The notes beneath the pieces were generated by a model. That model did not search any database. It worked only from the letters and a program-made list of their open reading frames with translations, and had not been told where the DNA came from. Shown one piece after another: positions 15,552-24,710 of a stretch of DNA of 64,000 nucleotides. The translations under genes and the position numbers were made by a program. This stretch comes from JANJUB01 sp040081075 (GTDB taxonomy: Bacteria; Armatimonadota; Fimbriimonadia; Fimbriimonadales; Fimbriimonadaceae): assembly GCA_040081075.1 (NCBI GenBank), contig JBEBHJ010000003.1, positions 1 through 64,000 of the forward strand. Direction: 5' to 3'. Every line of letters starts with the position of its first letter. The first letter of the stretch is position 1.

Positions 15552-15890
15552 CTGTGTTGGCGTCCTTGATTTTGGGCCACTTAAGCGCGTGCCAGACTCC
15601 GAGACAGGTGGTTGCACGAACCATCGACGGGCACCCTCTTGTGAATTCTGCCACTGATGATGACCTTCAGTTCATTGAGTTTCCTCGACACGAATTACAC
15701 GCGGCGCCACATCGTGAACTCGCTCTGCCGTTTCAATTTTCGTGATCCAGTTGGATCGTTCTGTGGTGGACTTTTTTTGATGCCTTGGGATAAGATGCTT
15801 GTTGGTTGCATAACTACAATGGGAGCCTGCAAGAAAAAACCGCACTGGTTGAGCCGGTATGTTGTTACAAGGGCCGGTCTGGCCCAAATG
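15552..15890. other. gene-poor stretch between terminator and repeat fragment F
   Basis: About 340 bp with no gene that I can support. A 70-codon frame from 15533 (LASLILGHLSACQTPRQ) looks lipoprotein-like at its start but begins inside the upstream terminator, so I do not call it. A T7 run lies at about 15773. Confidence 0.4.
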
Positions 15891-15943
15891 GGCGCGCCAC
15901 GCCAAAGGGGACCGTATGGCACGAGGTGCGCGGAGCTCACTGA
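15891..15943 (+). repeat. dispersed hairpin repeat, right-end fragment F
   Basis: This fragment matches only the right-hand end of copies A-D: GCGCGCCACGCCAAAGGGG, then CCGTATGGCACGAGGTGCGC and GGAGCTCACTGA. The left portion is missing. The orientation is the same as in the other copies. The plus-strand gene at 15952 starts nine bases after it. Confidence 0.8.
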
Positions 15944-15951
15944 ACACGTAT

Positions 15952-16910
15952 ATGTACACTTACGCTAGGTCGACGCTGGCGCTCTACGCGTGGATTTTGC
16001 CATTTTCAGCAAATGCTCAACTGTCAGATAGTTCCGCACGCGCCCATGCAGTGGTTCACGCGGCAAATCTAGGGGCAGAGTTCGATGGGCAGGGTGCTTC
16101 GGTGACCCGCTCGGGGTCCCGTGTCTGGTTGCAACACTTGGGCGCGCGCATTTCGCTAGATTCGGTTAACGGTAAGTTGCGAACCTTTCAGCGGTCAATA
16201 GAGGCTATGCCGGACGACATAAACGCAGAGCCCTATTTCTCCGACAATGGCGCTGTCGCCGAACGTGCTCGCGCCGTCATGAGCAAGTTATCATGCCCGA
16301 CAGGCTTGACGCTAGCGTACACAGTGTGGGGCCAGCCGCTGCCGAGATACTTGCCCGGCGTGTCCTTGCCTTCTGTAGCTTGTTATTACGCTCAGCGACC
16401 TACGGCTATCCTGCGTTGAGTGGAAACCACGTTTACATAAAATTCGATATTCGTCGCGGCCGGGTTACTTCGATAGACCTTGAGGAGGGTTGGCAATATG
16501 AAGCTCCGCGAATCGCGGTAACGGCTGCTTACGCAAAACAAAAGGCCGTAGAAGCTCTAGGTGGCGAGGCGGGCGAGTGGCAGTTGTCTTTGACCTACCA
16601 GGCTGGGGACGCGGCCGGACCAAGAGAGCTTTACGAATTGACCTTGCAACACGTCCAGCGCCTATGCTACGAGATGTCGTGCCCGAGGGGCACGGTTGTT
16701 ATCGACAGCGTAACCGGTGAAACCGTTTGGGCGGGCTCGCCAAGCGGAGGCGTCAAGCCACCGGCTACGAAGGCCCCGCCCAAGCCAGCAAACATTACGT
16801 CAAACCAATACCAAGCCTGCTTCAGGGTTGCTGAAGCGATATTGGGGTTAACTTGTATTTCGCGCTCGCCTGCCCTAGCCGGGTGGGATTTGGTGTGCGA
16901 GGACAAGTAA
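15952..16910 (+). pseudogene. secreted hypothetical protein, interrupted by a frameshift
   Basis: The first part starts MYTYARSTLALYAW, a signal peptide ending near SANAQ, and runs to a TGA at about 16417. The second part reads in another frame from YGYPALSGNHVYIKFDIRRG to GWDLVCEDK at 16910. The two overlap at CAGCGACCTACGGCTAT (about 16396-16412), where one missing base would join RP to YGYPALSG in one protein of about 318 residues. The pattern of a cleaved leader plus a PepSY-like or YpeB-like domain is possible but unproven. It may be a real pseudogene or an assembly error. Confidence 0.6.
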
Positions 16911-16997
16911 AAAACGCCTCGACTCCCATAGTTCTGTGGGGAGCCGCTCCTCGCCACGTTGGGTGCCTGTGCCCTCCACCACGAGAAAGCGCGATCC

Positions 16998-17612
16998 TTA
17001 AGAACCGCCTTGATTTCCCTTCAAACCCAAGAGCGCTTCCAAATCCATCACAGCCTTCGAGCGATTTTCTGAGGCGGGGCCGACTAGGTTTAGGAAGAGC
17101 TCTCTTTGCGAGTCGTCGTAAATAGATTCTAGAACGCCAGCGATGCAACACAGCGCGGCGGCGCAATGGTAGGCGACTCCGCTTTCTGGGCTGCGAACCT
17201 TGTGCCATAGCATCGCCACCACCGCTTCGCTCGGGTGCTCGATGGCGCAGTTCAGAACTTGAGTGAGCCCCGAGTAGATTTCGGCGGTTTCGAGCAGCCT
17301 CAAAATCGCCCTTTCCCACTCCTGCTCTGAGGGGAGCGGTCCGTATTGATGGGCGTACAGTTGGATTTGAGGATCAGTGGCGCTTCGAACTCGGAGGATG
17401 GCTTCGATTGCGGCGGGGGTCCCCAGCCGATCGAGAGCTTCCAGGTCTCGCCAATCGTTCGCCGCACGCGGGATGAGCTTTCCTTCGACTTGCCTTTTCT
17501 CGCTATCGTTTAGGTGGTCTAAGGCGTCCAGGTCATAGCCAATCCCATCGTGCCATTGCTCGTAGCCGATGTCCATGCTCTTTTCGAATCGCCGCAAAGA
17601 CCCTGAGAACAT
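16998..17612 (-). CDS. HEAT-like repeat protein
   Basis: A 204-residue all-helical protein. The ATG at 17612 overlaps the tail of the upstream gene's stop (TAAGGAAATG), so the two genes are coupled. The segment DIGYEQWHDGIGYDLDALDH followed by NDWRDLEALDRLGTPAAIEA looks like a recognisable conserved N-terminus of a bacterial family with HEAT-like repeats, and helices with Ala/Leu periodicity follow. No catalytic motif is seen. A scaffold or binding role is the only reasonable guess. Confidence 0.65.
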   Translation of the reverse strand: MFSGSLRRFEKSMDIGYEQWHDGIGYDLDALDHLNDSEKRQVEGKLIPRAANDWRDLEALDRLGTPAAIEAILRVRSATDPQIQLYAHQYGPLPSEQEWERAILRLLETAEIYSGLTQVLNCAIEHPSEAVVAMLWHKVRSPESGVAYHCAAALCCIAGVLESIYDDSQRELFLNLVGPASENRSKAVMDLEALLGLKGNQGGS

Positions 17613-17616
17613 TTCC

Positions 17617-18135
17617 TTAGTGTTTTGGAACCGGCATGGCCATAAGCACCTTCTCAACCTTCTCGCCGTTCTTAAGGAGCCACTTGCTCATGTCATCGCC
17701 TGCCTTTTTGCCATAAATCCGATGCGAATAAACAATCGAAAGCCCCTTTCCATCGACGATGACAAATCGAGCGAAGGCAGCCTCGATAAAGTTAGGAGTG
17801 GGAAACATGACGACCACGAGATGCTCGGCTTCTTTCGCGGCTGTTCGCGGAACAGAGTCGGTTCGTACGACAACCGCTTTGTTTCTTTTGTAGGTTTCCA
17901 GCACCGAGTTGGCACTCTTAGCCAGGTCTTCCCCGGTTTTAACGTGAGGGTAGTCATTGATCGTGAGCATGTCCTTCCAAGCCTTCAAATCGGCCTGACC
18001 CTTCGGCGTGAACTCAGTCAGATTATCCTTCGCATAACGATGCACGTAACCAACGTTGTTAAAAGAAAACGCGACTTTCTCTTCATCAAACGAAGCCCCA
18101 CCGCCAAACATCACCGCAACAAAAAGCGCAACCAC
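17617..18135 (-). CDS. hypothetical secreted protein
   Basis: A 172-residue protein with a short hydrophobic leader (MVALFVAVMFGGGASF). The body includes HRYAKDNLTEFTPKGQADLK and ends SKWLLKNGEKVEKVLMAMPV. I recognise no family. Its stop overlaps the start region of the HEAT-like gene, so the two form a small operon. Its own start lies 15 bp from the end of the DJ-1-like gene on the same strand, which suggests a three-gene transcript. Confidence 0.6.
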   Translation of the reverse strand: MVALFVAVMFGGGASFDEEKVAFSFNNVGYVHRYAKDNLTEFTPKGQADLKAWKDMLTINDYPHVKTGEDLAKSANSVLETYKRNKAVVVRTDSVPRTAAKEAEHLVVVMFPTPNFIEAAFARFVIVDGKGLSIVYSHRIYGKKAGDDMSKWLLKNGEKVEKVLMAMPVPKH

Positions 18136-18150
18136 AAATCCTATTCTGGC

Positions 18151-18774
18151 TCAAAGACCCCTGATGTGGCCCGGTGCCCGGGGATTGTTTTGGCTACCAC
18201 CATATGACCGACTCGATGGGTAGTACTCGGCGGCGAGTTGCACTTGACCCGCTACGTCATCGCCCACTTCGTGCGCGATGAAGGCGAGGGCGAGATCAAT
18301 CCCGGCCGAGACTCCCGCCCCAGTCCAAATGTTGAAATCTCGAACCACTCGCTCTTCCACAACTTCCACAGTACCCAACGCCCGCAAACGATCCAACGAA
18401 CCCCAGTGGGTGGTGGCTCTTTTGCCCGAGAGGAGGCCACCGGCGTGCAGCAAAAACGAGCCCGTGCACACCGAAAGCACGGCCTTGCAACCGGAAGCCT
18501 GCTTCGCGATGAACTCGATCAACACGGGGTTATCTACTTCTATCCGCGTGCCTTGTCCGCCCGGAACGATGAGATAGTCGAGCGGAGGGCAATGCTCGAA
18601 GTCGACGCTCGGATTGACCGACATCCCCTTCGCGCAAACAACTGGCTCCATTGCCTGCGCCACCATATGACACTGGGGACCGCTCGCAACTTTAGCCCAC
18701 ATAGTAAACATCTCCCATGGCCCCACGAAGTCGAGCTCTTCGGCTTGATCAAAGATAACGAAACCGGCGTTCAT
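18151..18774 (-). CDS. DJ-1/PfpI-family protein
   Basis: A 207-residue class I glutamine-amidotransferase-like protein. The start MNAGFVIFDQAEELDFVGPW is the classic N-terminus of the ThiJ/DJ-1/isonitrile-hydratase group. The nucleophile elbow is AVLSVCTGSFLLHAGGLLSG, followed by KRATTHW and the C-terminal GVSAGIDLALAFIAHEVG. Longer upstream starts overlap the divergent peptidase gene and are rejected. The reaction is uncertain: amidase, isonitrile hydratase or transcriptional cofactor. The 43-bp divergent gap to the peptidase probably holds both promoters. Confidence 0.85.
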   Translation of the reverse strand: MNAGFVIFDQAEELDFVGPWEMFTMWAKVASGPQCHMVAQAMEPVVCAKGMSVNPSVDFEHCPPLDYLIVPGGQGTRIEVDNPVLIEFIAKQASGCKAVLSVCTGSFLLHAGGLLSGKRATTHWGSLDRLRALGTVEVVEERVVRDFNIWTGAGVSAGIDLALAFIAHEVGDDVAGQVQLAAEYYPSSRSYGGSQNNPRAPGHIRGL

Positions 18775-18817
18775 GCTGATGATTATGGAGCTTGGCTTTC
18801 GGTCCATAATGATTCGG

Positions 18818-20461
18818 ATGCACCCTTTTGCGATTGCCACACTCATCCTGTGCGCGACAACACCGCACGCCTCCGCCCAGCAGATTGAGAAATCGCCCCA
18901 TTTGGCCCTAGGGGGAAAGGTGCCGCTCATCAAAACCGAGGCACAGCTTCGCACGTTTCTGGATGATCTCGAAGCTCAGAGATTCTTGTTAACAACGGGT
19001 TTGGGGATCGAATCCTACCACCAGTGGCTTGGCAACAGTCCTCACCTGGTAAGTCAGTTCACTCGGCTAAACAACCAACTCCTTGGGCGCAAGGACTATG
19101 CGGCGGTGATCGAACGTTGGCTCGGCAAGGTGAAAGATTCGCAACTCGCAAGACGTCTGGATGTTCAACGTACAGACTTTCTGATCTCTCGGGCAAACCC
19201 GCAGGACATCCTCACGTTGGGGGAAAGTCAAGTTAAGCTTCAAGACGCAGTGCTCGCGTTTCGCTACTCGTTTGGTGGTAAGCGCGTAACGATGACCGAG
19301 CTAGGAGAAACGCTGCGATTACAACCAGATCGAACCCAAAGGCGGGAGGCGTTCTTGGCCAACGCGCAAGCGGCAAAGGCAAACAAAGGGCGAATCCTGG
19401 CTTGTATGCGCTTGAACGATCGGATTGGACGCTCGCAGGGCTTTTTAAATGGGGCCGATGCCAACCTGCAAATCCAAGGCTTGAACCGCAGGCAAGCACT
19501 TAAAGACCTGGAAGATTTTGAGCGTTCAACAAGGCCGATGATGCAAGAGCTACTTGCCCAGGTGAGGCGTGACCTCAAACTTGATACAGCCCAGGCTTGG
19601 GATATTGACTACTGGCTCCATCAGCAGGAGATCAAGGGCGGCATTGATCCTTGGTCACGCGAAGCTGGGGTACCGCGGCTTAAAGAACTCATGACCGCGC
19701 TTGGATTCGAACCTGAAAAGCGAATGATTGGGCTAGATGTACGAGACGTGCCAGTGGGTGGAATCGCCTTCCCTACTCGTCCTGCCTTTGAGTCGCGGCT
19801 CCTGACGAATCCGTTCTCCGGCTCTGAGTTTTACATCACGTTGTTCCACGAGTATGGGCATGCCCTGCACGGGGTGTTGATCAATCCGAAGTTGCCCCCG
19901 GGGCTGCTTAACGTCGATCCGGCGCCATTATCAGAAGGCGTTGCCGAATGTCTCGGACACTTTGCTTATGATCACAACTGGTTAGCCCGCGCGGCTGGAG
20001 TTTCAACCGAACGAGCCGCCCAGCTTGAGCGTATTGGAAAGCTCCAACTCTTGCTTTGGTTGCGCAGAACCATTTGCCTGAACTCTTGGGTTGAAATACG
20101 CGCCTATGACAACCTGAATGCCGACCTCGATGCCCTTTACGCCGAAGGTTTCCGGAAGTTCATGTTGTGCGAGTTGCCCAAGGGTCATTTTTTTGGAATG
20201 ATCGAAGTTTACGGGACAAGCCCACTGTATCTGACCTCGTACCTCTACGGGAATATGGTGGCTACGCAACTCCGAGCTGCGATGAAATCCGAGTTCGGGG
20301 TGGAGGATCTCAGTAGCGAATCGCGGGTCGGCCCCTGGATAAGCAAACACATTTTCTTCCCTGGCCTTTCGATTCCTTGGTCCAAGAAGATTTTGTTATC
20401 AACGGGCAAGCCATTGGGGGTGGACGCGCTATCGAAATATCTTGATGCCGCGCCTCGATGA
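18818..20461 (+). CDS. secreted M3-like zinc metallopeptidase
   Basis: A 547-residue protein with a signal peptide (MHPFAIATLILCATTPHASA). The zinc site is LFHEYGHALHG (His344, Glu345, His348). The second metal ligand is probably in LSEGVAECLGHF about 27 residues later. The helical body and the C-terminal GTSPLYLTSYLYGNMVATQL fit the M3/M2 (oligopeptidase F / peptidyl-dipeptidase) clan. It probably degrades peptides outside the cytoplasmic membrane. In-frame Mets from 18773 would overlap the divergent DJ-1-like gene. Confidence 0.85.
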   Translation: MHPFAIATLILCATTPHASAQQIEKSPHLALGGKVPLIKTEAQLRTFLDDLEAQRFLLTTGLGIESYHQWLGNSPHLVSQFTRLNNQLLGRKDYAAVIERWLGKVKDSQLARRLDVQRTDFLISRANPQDILTLGESQVKLQDAVLAFRYSFGGKRVTMTELGETLRLQPDRTQRREAFLANAQAAKANKGRILACMRLNDRIGRSQGFLNGADANLQIQGLNRRQALKDLEDFERSTRPMMQELLAQVRRDLKLDTAQAWDIDYWLHQQEIKGGIDPWSREAGVPRLKELMTALGFEPEKRMIGLDVRDVPVGGIAFPTRPAFESRLLTNPFSGSEFYITLFHEYGHALHGVLINPKLPPGLLNVDPAPLSEGVAECLGHFAYDHNWLARAAGVSTERAAQLERIGKLQLLLWLRRTICLNSWVEIRAYDNLNADLDALYAEGFRKFMLCELPKGHFFGMIEVYGTSPLYLTSYLYGNMVATQLRAAMKSEFGVEDLSSESRVGPWISKHIFFPGLSIPWSKKILLSTGKPLGVDALSKYLDAAPR

Positions 20462-20499
20462 CCAAACAAATCTCGAAGCGAATGAATTTGTATTGGTTA

Positions 20500-20511
20500 A
20501 CACAAATGTGT
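20500..20511. promoter_or_regulatory. candidate operator dyad upstream of XRE gene
   Basis: ACACA and TGTGT flank a 2-bp centre in a short AT-rich stretch 22 bp before the regulator's ATG. Its position suits autoregulation, but a single short dyad is weak evidence. Confidence 0.25.
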
Positions 20512-20533
20512 CATAAAGAGTTCAAGCTTCCAA

Positions 20534-21667
20534 ATGTTGGATCAAGTCATTTCTGGCGCCGCTAAACTAGAGAGCTCTCCCGGTTCCCTTTTACTTAATC
20601 GCGGATCTGACACAGACACAATTGGCTCCAGCCCCGGGGCGTTCGACTCGGCGGCCTGGATGCGTGCGGTTCGCGATGTTTCCGGACACACCCAAGTTGG
20701 CCTCGCAACACTGCTCGGGGTTCGCCAATCCACCATCTCAAAGTGGGAATCTGGACAACTCGTCATGGACTTGGAGACGGCCCGTGCAATTTTTGACAAG
20801 CTCGATCTCCCGAATGAGCTAAGCCTGTTACCCTCCGAGGGAAAACTCACTTTCCAACAATGCCTTGAGGAATATCGCAACATCGCCGAGGACCTTTCTA
20901 CCGACTCCACTTGGTTGCTGGATTGGAAGGTCTCACAAGTGATTGAAAGCCTTAAGCAATTCGAAGATTCCCAACCCGAAGTGGGCCAGCTCCTTTCGGC
21001 GGCGTTATACACAAGGACAAACTGGAGCTACTTCGAAGGCCAAGGTGACCTCGCCGAACAATTTGCAAGACAAGCTATTCGGCACGCCAAGAGAGTAGGG
21101 TTTGATCGCTACACAGGTGGAGCCATTTGGACTCTTGGTATGACGAAGATTCAACGTGGTTCATGCGGACAAAGCGACATCAAGTTTATCGACCGGCTCA
21201 TCACCCTGGCGGAAGCAAACCTGTGTCAGTTAACGTTGCCGCATACCTGCTTCTTGCGCGCCACACGCGCGGCTCTTGCCGAAGACGCGGCGATGGTGGA
21301 GTACCACTTGGCCATGTCCCGAGACAGACTCCCATCATGTCGACTAGAGAGCGCAACAGACTGGTGGACCGAAGAAGAATGGCACACAGCCATTGATAGC
21401 TACCGCTTGATTTTTGCGTCCTACTTAAACAGGCCCGTGCTCGCATTGAAAATCCTCGAAGATTCATTCAATGAAGAGCAACCGGAGCACGAAAGCTCCC
21501 AGTATTACTGGCATCTTAGCCGCCATTTCCTGAAAATCGGGCTTGTGCGGTTGGGTAGCCGGGAGCGAGTTGACATTGACTATGACTTCATTGCCCCATC
21601 GGTTGGCAGAGGAATTCGTGACCTGGCCACCCGGGTAACTGGATATCGGTTCCGTGGGCTTAAGTAG
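20534..21667 (+). CDS. XRE-family regulator with helical-repeat C-terminus
   Basis: A 377-residue protein. Residues about 38-90 form a helix-turn-helix (SGHTQVGLATLLGVRQSTIS, then KWESGQLVMDLETARAI). The remaining 280 residues are helical, with TPR-like spacing (YTRTNWSYFEGQGDLAEQFA, RQAIRHAKRVGFDRYTGGAI). The layout resembles regulators that bind a peptide or small ligand through their TPR region. No target gene is obvious; the neighbours are a peptidase upstream and a propeller protein downstream. Confidence 0.8.
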   Translation: MLDQVISGAAKLESSPGSLLLNRGSDTDTIGSSPGAFDSAAWMRAVRDVSGHTQVGLATLLGVRQSTISKWESGQLVMDLETARAIFDKLDLPNELSLLPSEGKLTFQQCLEEYRNIAEDLSTDSTWLLDWKVSQVIESLKQFEDSQPEVGQLLSAALYTRTNWSYFEGQGDLAEQFARQAIRHAKRVGFDRYTGGAIWTLGMTKIQRGSCGQSDIKFIDRLITLAEANLCQLTLPHTCFLRATRAALAEDAAMVEYHLAMSRDRLPSCRLESATDWWTEEEWHTAIDSYRLIFASYLNRPVLALKILEDSFNEEQPEHESSQYYWHLSRHFLKIGLVRLGSRERVDIDYDFIAPSVGRGIRDLATRVTGYRFRGLK

Positions 21668-21727
21668 GATTAGGAATATTTTTGGCAGAAGCCGGGAATT
21701 GTGGTGGGTGAGGACTAACATAGATGT

Positions 21728-23416
21728 ATGTCAAACGACACCATCACCAAACTCTCTTCCACTCTTGACCTTCGGCGCGGAAAAACTCGATCCTTGATGG
21801 TCGTTTGCGCGTCTCTTGCCCTCATCACTGCTGCGACCGCGCAGCCGTTTCGTTACGGCTGGCGCAACATCCTTGTTGGTACCGGCGCCAATTCAGATAC
21901 GGCCAACGCGCAGATCGTTGACAAGAGCGGCAACCTGTATGTGCTCTATACAACCGTCGTGGGAGTGCAACAGAACTGCATCCTGAGAAAGTTCACGCCG
22001 CTTGGAGCCGTCACATGGAGTACGGAGTTCGAAGTGGCTCCGGGAGCCTCACGGCCGGACACGGGGTGCGGCTTGGCGCTTGATTCCACGGGAAGTCCTT
22101 ACGCAAGTGTTGGCGCACCGATCAACTCAGCCGCGACCCAGGCCTGCTTGGTCAAGTTCAGCCCCACCACCGGCGCGGTAGTTTTCCGTAAGGTCTTCAA
22201 CAGCGGGGCCAACGCATTCTTCCCCCGACGAATCGCCATCGATAGCGCTAACAACATTATCCAGGCGGGTGGGTACGGCAGCAATGCCCGAGAGAAGTTC
22301 GGCATCCTGAAGTGGAACTCGGCTGGCACCTTGTTGTGGAGCAACATCTATCGACCCACGACCACCACCGCCGACACCGAGGCGTTTGGACTCACCGTGA
22401 GCTCCACAAACGACATCTTCGCTGGCGGTTACACCAACACATCGGCTCACGGCCAAGATGGGCTCATCGTAAAGTTTCGCGGGACTGACGGAGTTGCACA
22501 GTGGAGCAGCATCGTTTTCGGGACCGCCCTTGGCCGAGATATTGTTCGGGCCATAACAGCCGATTCGGCCGGAAATGCCTACGCAGTCGGCGATACGTAT
22601 GTTTCCAGCACCAATCTCTTCGCCTTCTGCCGCAAGTTGAATGGGACAACGGGAGCCACGATCTGGCAAAACACAATCAACTCCCCATCCAACAACGCGA
22701 GCACCGCAATCGGCGTCGGCTTGGACCCGAGCGGAAACGTTCTTGTCGGCGGCGACTTCTGGGGAACGAATCCTCGACCAGACCTGTTTGTCCAGAAAAT
22801 CAACGCTACGACCGGTTCTCAAATGTTCATGACCCTTATCAATGGACTCACTGACACGGTCGATATTGCTTCAGGTTTCGCCGTTGACCGATTTGGGAAC
22901 AGTTACGTGTCGGGCGGTTCGACGCCTTTCACGGGAGCAACGAGGCTGACCGACTTTCTGGTTGCCAGAGTTTCAAACTCGGGCGTGATCAACTGGCAAT
23001 ATCGCTACGCTCAGGGATTCTCGTCTACGCTTCACGATACACCGGGCGGGCTAGCAATGGACAACCTCACCGGACAAGTCTACGTAACCGGAGACCAAGT
23101 GCCCAACATTAATGCTGATGGCAAACTCCTGACGATGTACCAAGCTCCGATTGCGGCGGCAAACACCTACACCATGACCAAGAACACGACCCTAGATTCC
23201 GGAACCCCCGGTGTTATGGCAAACGATGTTTGGCGTTTGAACTGCACAACCTCGATCGTAACCCCACCCAGCAACGGAACTTTCTCGCTGGCAACAAACG
23301 GTCGGTTCACGTACACGCCACCAACTAACTTCGTCGGAACCGTGACATTCAAGTATCGGCTAACCCGAACGGGCTTAACGACCAGCGATGCGACAGTGAC
23401 AATCCGGGTGAACTAA
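21728..23416 (+). CDS. secreted beta-propeller (SBBP-like) protein with Ig-like C-terminus
   Basis: A 562-residue protein. A hydrophobic stretch (LMVVCASLALITAATAQ) after about 22 residues is the export signal. Repeating units such as IVDKSGNLYVLYTTV, ALDSTGSPYASVG and TADSAGNAYAVGDTYVSSTN match the SBBP-type propeller blade (D..GN.Y..G). The last 90 residues form an Ig/cadherin-like domain (VMANDVWRLNCTTSIVTPPS, FTYTPPTNFVGTVTFKYRL). It is a surface or secreted protein of unknown role, with no anchor motif visible. Confidence 0.8.
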   Translation: MSNDTITKLSSTLDLRRGKTRSLMVVCASLALITAATAQPFRYGWRNILVGTGANSDTANAQIVDKSGNLYVLYTTVVGVQQNCILRKFTPLGAVTWSTEFEVAPGASRPDTGCGLALDSTGSPYASVGAPINSAATQACLVKFSPTTGAVVFRKVFNSGANAFFPRRIAIDSANNIIQAGGYGSNAREKFGILKWNSAGTLLWSNIYRPTTTTADTEAFGLTVSSTNDIFAGGYTNTSAHGQDGLIVKFRGTDGVAQWSSIVFGTALGRDIVRAITADSAGNAYAVGDTYVSSTNLFAFCRKLNGTTGATIWQNTINSPSNNASTAIGVGLDPSGNVLVGGDFWGTNPRPDLFVQKINATTGSQMFMTLINGLTDTVDIASGFAVDRFGNSYVSGGSTPFTGATRLTDFLVARVSNSGVINWQYRYAQGFSSTLHDTPGGLAMDNLTGQVYVTGDQVPNINADGKLLTMYQAPIAAANTYTMTKNTTLDSGTPGVMANDVWRLNCTTSIVTPPSNGTFSLATNGRFTYTPPTNFVGTVTFKYRLTRTGLTTSDATVTIRVN

Positions 23417-23441
23417 GTCAGATATTTTGGATTTGAACAAT

Positions 23442-24653
23442 ATGCTATCAACCTGTTTGCTCCTTTCCCAAGTCTCGGCGCCAACTGTGAAGTCGCTGGA
23501 TGATTACCTCAAACTTGATACCGGCAAGCCTTCGTGGTCCGCCGGTCCAAAGTCATCGAATTTCGCCGAGTTGCGCCTCAACGGGCTCACGTGGCAAGGC
23601 GATGCCTGGAGGCATGAGATCGTAGTTGCAGGCGCCAAAATCAGCTCTGATGTTGCGATTCTCAACTTGACGGGTGATCGTATGGAGAACAAGATGGACG
23701 ACTTCACGATCATGTTCTCCAAGACTTGCAAGCTTCCTGTAGTCACTGTATATGGGGTTCCAAACCAACCCACCTTTGGCCTTCGAGAGGACGAGTTAAT
23801 CAGTTACGGTATCAGGCAGTTCCTCATGACGAAGGATAACACATGGCCCCTACTCCTGCCGATGACTAAGTCAGCCATTCATGCCATGGACGCCATTCAG
23901 GAGTGGTCCAACGGCCGTCTGAAGAAGTTCATTGTTACCGGAACCAGCAAGCGTGGAGCAACCTCATGGCTCGTGGCAAGCTCAGGCGATCCGCGAGTGA
24001 TTGGTATCGTACCGACGGTTGCAGACCTCATGATCGATATGCCAAACCAACTGAACTATCAGAAGGCAGTGTGGGGGCATTACACGCCGATGATCCCAGA
24101 GTTTAAGGCCATGGATCCCGTGCCGTTCCTGAGCATGCCGCGGGGTAAGGAGATGATGACTCTCGTTGATCCGTACTTGGCCATGCCCCGAGTCAACGTC
24201 CCGGCATTAGTCATTTGCGGTGGAAACGATCAGTTCACCGTTTTGGATTCGACGAAGCTCTACTGGAATCAAATCAAAGGTCCAAAATTGTTCAAGATGA
24301 TTCCCAGCGCCTCTCACTTCTTCGCGATCCCCAATGCTCGGCATGATGGGTATTCCGAGCCCCAATCGCTGGATCTCATGCGAGCCGTCAGGTTCTTCGC
24401 CGACTGTATTACTGGCACCGACAAGCGCGGGCTGCCGGCAGTAAACGGTACACGTGACCCTCGGCAATACGGCTCAAAGATCTGGAGCGTCTCAGGAGGG
24501 ACGCGGTGGCTCAACGAACGACCGTGGGAGCCGAAGCGCCCCTCAGCCCAAGCCAAGGCAACCGGAACGTTTGAGGAAGTGTTCTTCCGAGGTAATGGCT
24601 ACACAGCGAGCTTTACTACTCCAGTTACCCTGGGGCCCTTGCCAGCGCAGTAG
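23442..24653 (+). CDS. PhoPQ-activated pathogenicity-related (PqaA-like) protein
   Basis: A 403-residue secreted alpha/beta-hydrolase-type protein. The ATG at 23442 (MLSTCLLLSQVSA) gives a signal peptide. Diagnostic segments are GVPNQPTFGLREDELISYG, KFIVTGTSKRGATSWLVAS (nucleophile Ser in GTSKRG) and DLMIDMPNQLNYQKAVWGHY, as in the PhoPQ-activated pathogenicity-related family. Its physiological substrate is unknown. It begins 25 bp after the propeller gene and is probably co-transcribed with it. Confidence 0.85.
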   Translation: MLSTCLLLSQVSAPTVKSLDDYLKLDTGKPSWSAGPKSSNFAELRLNGLTWQGDAWRHEIVVAGAKISSDVAILNLTGDRMENKMDDFTIMFSKTCKLPVVTVYGVPNQPTFGLREDELISYGIRQFLMTKDNTWPLLLPMTKSAIHAMDAIQEWSNGRLKKFIVTGTSKRGATSWLVASSGDPRVIGIVPTVADLMIDMPNQLNYQKAVWGHYTPMIPEFKAMDPVPFLSMPRGKEMMTLVDPYLAMPRVNVPALVICGGNDQFTVLDSTKLYWNQIKGPKLFKMIPSASHFFAIPNARHDGYSEPQSLDLMRAVRFFADCITGTDKRGLPAVNGTRDPRQYGSKIWSVSGGTRWLNERPWEPKRPSAQAKATGTFEEVFFRGNGYTASFTTPVTLGPLPAQ

Positions 24654-24710
24654 TCGAACCCCGCTTGATTCAGCAACCCGACCGCTGCCAAGCTTGTAAA
24701 ATAAGGGCAA

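Noticed and set aside
15533..15745. Small lipoprotein gene
   Set aside because: The frame begins inside the intrinsic terminator of the previous gene, has no ribosome site and no recognisable domain.
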